Source of the DNA: Desulfobacteraceae bacterium
GTDB lineage: Bacteria > Desulfobacterota > DSM-4660 > Desulfatiglandales > Desulfatiglandaceae
Assembly: GCA_030611815.1 (NCBI GenBank)
Contig: JAUWPC010000119.1
Span: 1 to 9,633 of the forward strand
DNA length: 9,633 nt
Reading direction: 5' to 3'
Positions 6,187-9,633 of this stretch are shown one piece after another (the stretch's first letter is position 1; the number at the start of each line of letters is the position of its first letter). The translations under genes were made by a program, and so were the position numbers. The notes beneath the pieces are model-generated. The model did not search any database, was not told the DNA's origin, and saw only the letters and a list, made by a program, of their open reading frames with translations.

Positions 6187-7788
6187 TTATTCTCCATCAA
6201 CAAGCTTACCGGGATTCATTCGTCTTTCAGGATCCATGTGGACAAAGAGCTGCTTCAAAATTTCCATCCCGACAGCCCCCTTTTCGGCCTCGAGATAAGG
6301 ACGATGGTCCAGGCCAACCCCGTGCTGATGACTGATTGTTCCGCCAGCACGAATAATCTCCAGGCTTGCCGAGGCCTTAAGGGCCTTCCAACGTGCGAGC
6401 ATCTCTTCCACGCCCTCTGCAATCCGGAATACAAATGTCGTATATATGCCTGATCCGGTCGGGTAGACATGGGAAAGGTGGGAAAAAACGTGCACTTTCT
6501 CCTTCCACTGATCTAATCCCCCGGCAATCGCTTTCTCCAGGGCTTCCATGGTTGCGGTAACTTTATCCCAGGTTACGGCTGTCTCTACAGTGTCTATGGC
6601 ATAGCCCATATCCCAGAGCGTATTGCGCAGGTAAGGCGCCCTGAAACGATTCTTTTTCCAGGCCTCACCAATAGGTTTGCCCAACGAGACACCTCTGTTC
6701 TTTTTGAGAATGGAGAATGCCAAACGTCTCGCCGCTCTAATCTGCTTCCCTGATCCAATAAACCCCGCAAGGCACATACACCCGCCGTCATCACTGATAT
6801 TTCTAAACCGGAGATATTTTCTGAGCAGGTTAACTACCTTTTCCCTCCCAGCTAAGGCCAGGTTGGTCATTGTCTCGGTTGGATTGCTCAACCGGATCAT
6901 GGAATAGCGTATATCTGCCATCGCTAAGGACCGAACAGCCTCAACCGCATCTCCCCACGAGGGGAAAAAGAGAGCCAACACATCATCTCTTCTGGAAATA
7001 GGAGAGACCTTGACGATAGCGTTCACAAGAATCCCTAATCTCCCCTCAGACCCTAACACCAATTGCCTCAGATCAGGACCGGCCGCTGAAGCAGGAAAGG
7101 GGGGGCACTTTATTGTCCCTTGCGGGGTATGGATTTCTCCCCCGGCAAATAGATTTTCAATCCTTCCATAATAGGCAGACTGCTGACCGCTTGAACGGGT
7201 TACAACCCACCCGCCCAACGTGGAATATTCAAAGGACTGGGGATAATGCCCCAAAGTAAACCCGTACGTCCTGAGCTGTGCCTCGAGGTCAGGGCCTCTG
7301 ACTCCTGCCTCAAAGGTAGCTAATCTACTGTAAGGGTCGATTGAAATCATGCGATTTAATCGTTCAAGGGAGAGGCTGAGAACCGGTCGGTTTCCCTCGG
7401 GGACATCTAAGTGACCGACCACGCTTGTTCCGCCCCCATAAGGTATAATAATGACGTCGTGTTTCCGGGCAAAACCGAGGAGAGCCTGGACCTCCTCAGT
7501 AGTTGCCGGTAAGGCAACGCCGTCTGGAAAATGTTTTAAAGCGCCCTTTCGCAGAGCAACCCAGTCCGGCAGGCTCTGACCATGGGCGTGAACAATACGC
7601 TCCTTTGCGTCCGTTGTTATCAGCGAATGGTGGGGCAGGCTTGAAACCGGAACACGGGCTATCATCTTTTCAAGGGGAAAGTCCTCCTGCGCCGTTCCGA
7701 CTCCTATCCGATCTCTCAGAAGCCGCATGGCGGCGGGAGGCAAACTCATCTGTACTGCTTCATCTCCCCAACCGTTCCAGATCTGCAT
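6187..7788 (-). CDS. FAD-binding oxidase, alkyldihydroxyacetonephosphate synthase (AGPS)-like
   Basis: This 533-residue flavoprotein is of the vanillyl-alcohol-oxidase type. It is closest to alkyl-DHAP synthase, which swaps the acyl chain of acyl-DHAP for a fatty alcohol to make ether lipids. Numbered from the ATG at 7788: PATTEEVQALL near 94, the FAD loop PYGGGTSV at 116-123, GHYPQSFEYSTLGGWVVTRSSG at 180-201, and GSEGRLG at 246-252. Next come MIRL at 297-300 with the Arg that is catalytic in AGPS, SGIYTTFVF at 446-454 with the matching Tyr449, and SHQHGVG at 486-492 for the active-site His cluster. It ends in the usual DPERRMNPGK. The frame opens at a TTG at 7854, but the ATG at 7788 has AAGGA eight bases upstream and begins with the Trp-Asn-Gly-Trp-Gly typical of bacterial relatives. 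A generic D-lactate/glycolate oxidase is less likely given the order and identity of these motifs. Confidence 0.85.
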   Translation of the reverse strand: MQIWNGWGDEAVQMSLPPAAMRLLRDRIGVGTAQEDFPLEKMIARVPVSSLPHHSLITTDAKERIVHAHGQSLPDWVALRKGALKHFPDGVALPATTEEVQALLGFARKHDVIIIPYGGGTSVVGHLDVPEGNRPVLSLSLERLNRMISIDPYSRLATFEAGVRGPDLEAQLRTYGFTLGHYPQSFEYSTLGGWVVTRSSGQQSAYYGRIENLFAGGEIHTPQGTIKCPPFPASAAGPDLRQLVLGSEGRLGILVNAIVKVSPISRRDDVLALFFPSWGDAVEAVRSLAMADIRYSMIRLSNPTETMTNLALAGREKVVNLLRKYLRFRNISDDGGCMCLAGFIGSGKQIRAARRLAFSILKKNRGVSLGKPIGEAWKKNRFRAPYLRNTLWDMGYAIDTVETAVTWDKVTATMEALEKAIAGGLDQWKEKVHVFSHLSHVYPTGSGIYTTFVFRIAEGVEEMLARWKALKASASLEIIRAGGTISHQHGVGLDHRPYLEAEKGAVGMEILKQLFVHMDPERRMNPGKLVDGE

Positions 7789-7882
7789 TAACAGGATCCT
7801 TGATTCTCTAACAATAAAATCCAGTGCAAAACGCACAGAAACTTTCGGAATCAAAAAAGTGTGAAGTCCCTCTTACGCACAC
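7789..7882. other. Spacer between the response regulator and the FAD enzyme gene
   Basis: This 94-bp AT-rich stretch carries the AAGGA ribosome-binding site used by the FAD enzyme gene. A perfect 10-bp palindrome ACTCATGAGT (7881-7890) straddles the upstream gene's stop codon, with CGCAC and GTGCG around it. No convincing -35/-10 pair or terminator is visible. Confidence 0.4.
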
Positions 7883-9112
7883 TCATGAGTGCGAGGGCCG
7901 TAGAAATCTGACTTCCATCAGCGAAACATCATCATCAAAAACGTCCGAGCCCTGCGCCTTTCTGATTTCTTCAATTATCTCCCTTGGGGAGGCGTCGCCC
8001 TTGTGGGACAGCTTACTCACTATTTTGATAAAATCGTCCAACTTCAACATGCTACCGTCAGGCCTGGTGACTTCGTATATGCCATCGCTGTATATGTATA
8101 GCCTTGTAAATGCCTTGAAAGCAATCTTGGATTTTTCGTATTTCTGTCCCGGCAGACCGCCGATAATAAGCCCGTGGGCATCAAGTAACACTGTCTCGCT
8201 TGTCTCAGGTGATTCCCCTATTATTGCAATCGGAGGAGGATGCCCGCCATTGGCAAACGTCAATTCCCTTAGTTTTTTATTATAAACACCATACCAGATG
8301 GTAAAAAACATGTTGTTATGCTCCTCCATCTGGTAGACCTTGTTGAGACCGGCCAACACCTGGCTGGGATCGTGGAAATCAACATCGTTAAGAGATTCAG
8401 ATCTCAATGAATTAATTGCCGATATGGAAAGAAGGGCCGCTCCAACCCCGTGCCCGCATACATCCAACAGATTGATCGCAAGATGGTCATCATCGATCCA
8501 GTGATAGCCGAAGGAATCCCCTCCGAGGGAAGTGGATGGAATGAACTCCGAGTCGGTCTCGATATCCCCTTCAAGTTGAGGCGGAAGGAGAGAGCGAACA
8601 TAATCTGCGGCCTGGTTTAACTCATTAGTCAGGGCCTTTTGGCTTGCCACAAGAGCCCCATATGCCTCATTGCGCTGAAGGAGAGTGATGTATCCGTTTG
8701 AATGGTAGCGGATACGTGCAATAAGTTCGATCTTATCCGGTAACTTGACGAGATAGTCATTGGCGCCCAGGGCAAAGGCCTCCGCCTTTGTAGCAGCCTC
8801 TTCCTTGGTAGAAAGGACTATCAATGGTATTTCGCGGGTTTTTTCATTGGCGCGTAGAAATTTTGTCAAGGTAAGGCCATCAATATCCGGCATAATCAGA
8901 TCTAACAAAATAACCGTAGGACAGATTTCACATGCCGTCGGAATCGCTTTGGCGGGGTCCTGACAGTAGTGGAATTCGATATCCGGTTCCTCAGCTAACA
9001 TCCTGCGAACAGCCTCAGCCACAATGGCCTGATCATCAACAAGCAATACTTTTATGGAATGTTCTGTAAAACCGGAAGTGACTTCAGATGATTCACGATC
9101 CTGGGCACTCAT
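7883..9112 (-). CDS. Response regulator with PP2C/SpoIIE (RsbU-type) serine phosphatase output
   Basis: This protein of about 409 residues joins a receiver domain to a PP2C-like phosphatase domain. Numbered from the ATG at 9118, the receiver spans about 21-140, with acidic Asp28-Asp29, phospho-acceptor Asp73 in LLDLIMPD, Ser103-Thr104-Lys105 and Tyr122. A helical linker (about 145-180) contains LLPPQ, typical just before this phosphatase type. The phosphatase shows GGDSFG at 199-204, LLDVCGHGVGAAL at 217-229, ANGGHPPP at 289-296, YSDGIYE at 343-349 and DDDVSLMEVR at 395-404, giving the usual metal-binding Asp residues. Such proteins dephosphorylate an anti-sigma-factor antagonist when the receiver is phosphorylated. 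No antagonist or anti-sigma gene is in the window. Start: GGAG lies nine bases before the ATG at 9112 but only three before the ATG at 9118, so 9112 is preferred. A weak promoter-like pair (TTGAGT, 17 nt, TAAGAT at 9174-9202) lies inside the upstream repeat. Confidence 0.93.
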   Translation of the reverse strand: MSAQDRESSEVTSGFTEHSIKVLLVDDQAIVAEAVRRMLAEEPDIEFHYCQDPAKAIPTACEICPTVILLDLIMPDIDGLTLTKFLRANEKTREIPLIVLSTKEEAATKAEAFALGANDYLVKLPDKIELIARIRYHSNGYITLLQRNEAYGALVASQKALTNELNQAADYVRSLLPPQLEGDIETDSEFIPSTSLGGDSFGYHWIDDDHLAINLLDVCGHGVGAALLSISAINSLRSESLNDVDFHDPSQVLAGLNKVYQMEEHNNMFFTIWYGVYNKKLRELTFANGGHPPPIAIIGESPETSETVLLDAHGLIIGGLPGQKYEKSKIAFKAFTRLYIYSDGIYEVTRPDGSMLKLDDFIKIVSKLSHKGDASPREIIEEIRKAQGSDVFDDDVSLMEVRFLRPSHS

Positions 9113-9149
9113 GAACATTTACTCCTACGGAGATTGCTAAGTAGCCTGA

Positions 9150-9274
9150 ACGAAATAACTTCCCTATTTCATAATCTTAATCATAATCGTAATCTTACTC
9201 AAAACGATTATGATTAGGATTACGATTAAGAGTATGAATCCAAAAACAAATTTTAAATGTGGCAGTTATTTCGT
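9150..9274. repeat. Nested inverted-repeat element in a spacer (MITE-like)
   Basis: The outer arms ACGAAATAACT (9150-9160) and AGTTATTTCGT (9264-9274) are perfect 11-bp inverted repeats. Inside, 9173-9190 and 9204-9221 pair over 18 positions with one T-G mismatch and a 13-nt loop. The inner arms consist of the CATAATCTTAATCATAATC family also found at 5981-5999. No coding potential is seen. It lies between the PilZ-like partial gene and the response regulator gene. Confidence 0.8.
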
Positions 9275-9292
9275 CCTAATTTGTGTGGAGCT

Positions 9293-9633
9293 TTAAATCC
9301 AACAAAGCCTGTCCTCTGCTATAACGCCCTTCAGAAAGCCCTCGGCCTCGGGTGGAATAGAAGTAAAATTGACCCTGAAAATTGCAGGGCTGTCCGAAAC
9401 TTTTCTGGTGACTTTGGCATAGAGATCCGTCGTTATCTCCTTTCCTTCATAGTCGGAAACAGAGATCTTGAGGTTTGTCAGCTTGTCGGCGGCGATACCG
9501 GCCCGAATCTCCGCTACGTTGTCGAGCATCTTGACCACAGTCCCTTTATGCGTCTCATTGCTTGCGTGTTTTCCCTCGAGGATTGTAAACAGGATGGTAA
9601 AAGGGAGTTGCAATTCTGGCAGTTCCACCTCAA
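9293..9633 (-). CDS. C-terminal fragment, PilZ-like domain (5' part outside window)
   Basis: The frame stays open to the right edge, so the start lies outside the window. The GTG at 9628 is probably just an internal Val. About 113 residues are visible. They look like a beta-rich PilZ-like domain: LPFTILFTILEGKHASN, then a strand-loop segment with Glu-Ile-Arg-Ala-Gly-Ile, then LTNLKISVSDYEGKEITTDLYAKV, and an ending with FTSIPPEAEGFLKG. In related proteins as I recall them, such a tail follows an adenylate/guanylate cyclase or other signalling domain, but the N-terminal part is not here to confirm it. PilZ domains often bind cyclic di-GMP. The classic RxxxR and DxSxxG motifs are not evident, so ligand binding is doubtful. 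It lies upstream of a response-regulator gene on the same strand but is separated by a repeat element. Confidence 0.55.
   Translation of the reverse strand, partial: EVELPELQLPFTILFTILEGKHASNETHKGTVVKMLDNVAEIRAGIAADKLTNLKISVSDYEGKEITTDLYAKVTRKVSDSPAIFRVNFTSIPPEAEGFLKGVIAEDRLCWI

Noticed and set aside
5906..6453. Several + strand open frames with Ser-Ala-Val-Arg-Tyr repeats
   Set aside because: They come from the 15-nt tandem array and from the antisense of the FAD enzyme gene. They have no ribosome-binding site or family resemblance.
7789..7854. 22-residue extension of the FAD enzyme from a TTG
   Set aside because: The ATG at 7788 has AAGGA eight bases upstream and starts at the family's usual Trp-Asn-Gly-Trp-Gly end.
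9174..9202. Sigma-70 promoter TTGAGT-17-TAAGAT upstream of the phosphatase gene (- strand)
   Set aside because: Only 4/6 matches in each box, and it sits within low-complexity repeat sequence where such matches are expected by chance. It is mentioned only as a possibility.

Overview
The window reads like a chromosomal stretch of a Gram-negative anaerobe, most likely a Desulfobacterota (former Deltaproteobacteria) sediment or syntrophic bacterium. The reasons are indirect: a lipoprotein gene, an alkyl-DHAP-synthase-like flavoprotein of the kind linked to ether lipids in sulfate reducers, mixed GC content, and spacers full of short AT-rich tandem repeats. No rRNA, tRNA, transposase or CRISPR array is visible.

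Layout. On the + strand, 1-829 holds the end of a PLP-dependent aminotransferase followed immediately by engB, the ribosome-assembly GTPase. Everything after that is on the - strand. Read in the direction of transcription from the right edge, it consists of: a partial PilZ-like/cyclase-type C-terminus (9293-9633); a response regulator with a PP2C/SpoIIE phosphatase output (7883-9112); an alkyl-DHAP-synthase-like FAD protein (6187-7788); a glycerol-3-phosphate dehydrogenase with about half of the protein removed in frame (5169-5912); an FGGY carbohydrate kinase (3446-5005); a 63-residue lipoprotein (3114-3305); and a 703-residue protein with GT-A glycosyltransferase-like motifs (986-3097).

How they may work together. 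A sugar/polyol kinase, a G3P dehydrogenase and an alkyl-DHAP-synthase-like enzyme together suggest a module feeding glycerol-type carbon to DHAP and then to ether-lipid precursors. Two details weaken a simple reading. The dehydrogenase lacks about 260 residues, including most of its FAD and substrate region. The kinase has Gly where glycerol kinases carry the substrate-binding Glu. The spacers between these genes (140-274 bp) are wider than in a tight operon. The lipoprotein and the 703-residue protein are only 16 bp apart and probably form their own unit.

The most unusual non-coding feature is that most spacers carry a short-period repeat array or palindrome: ATTGA-type 14-mers touching stop codons, TTTAGGCA copies, CATAATCTTAAT copies, a GTTCCCAAGCT hairpin, a 15-nt tandem repeat, and a nested 125-bp inverted repeat. 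There are no gene-free stretches longer than 300 bases.
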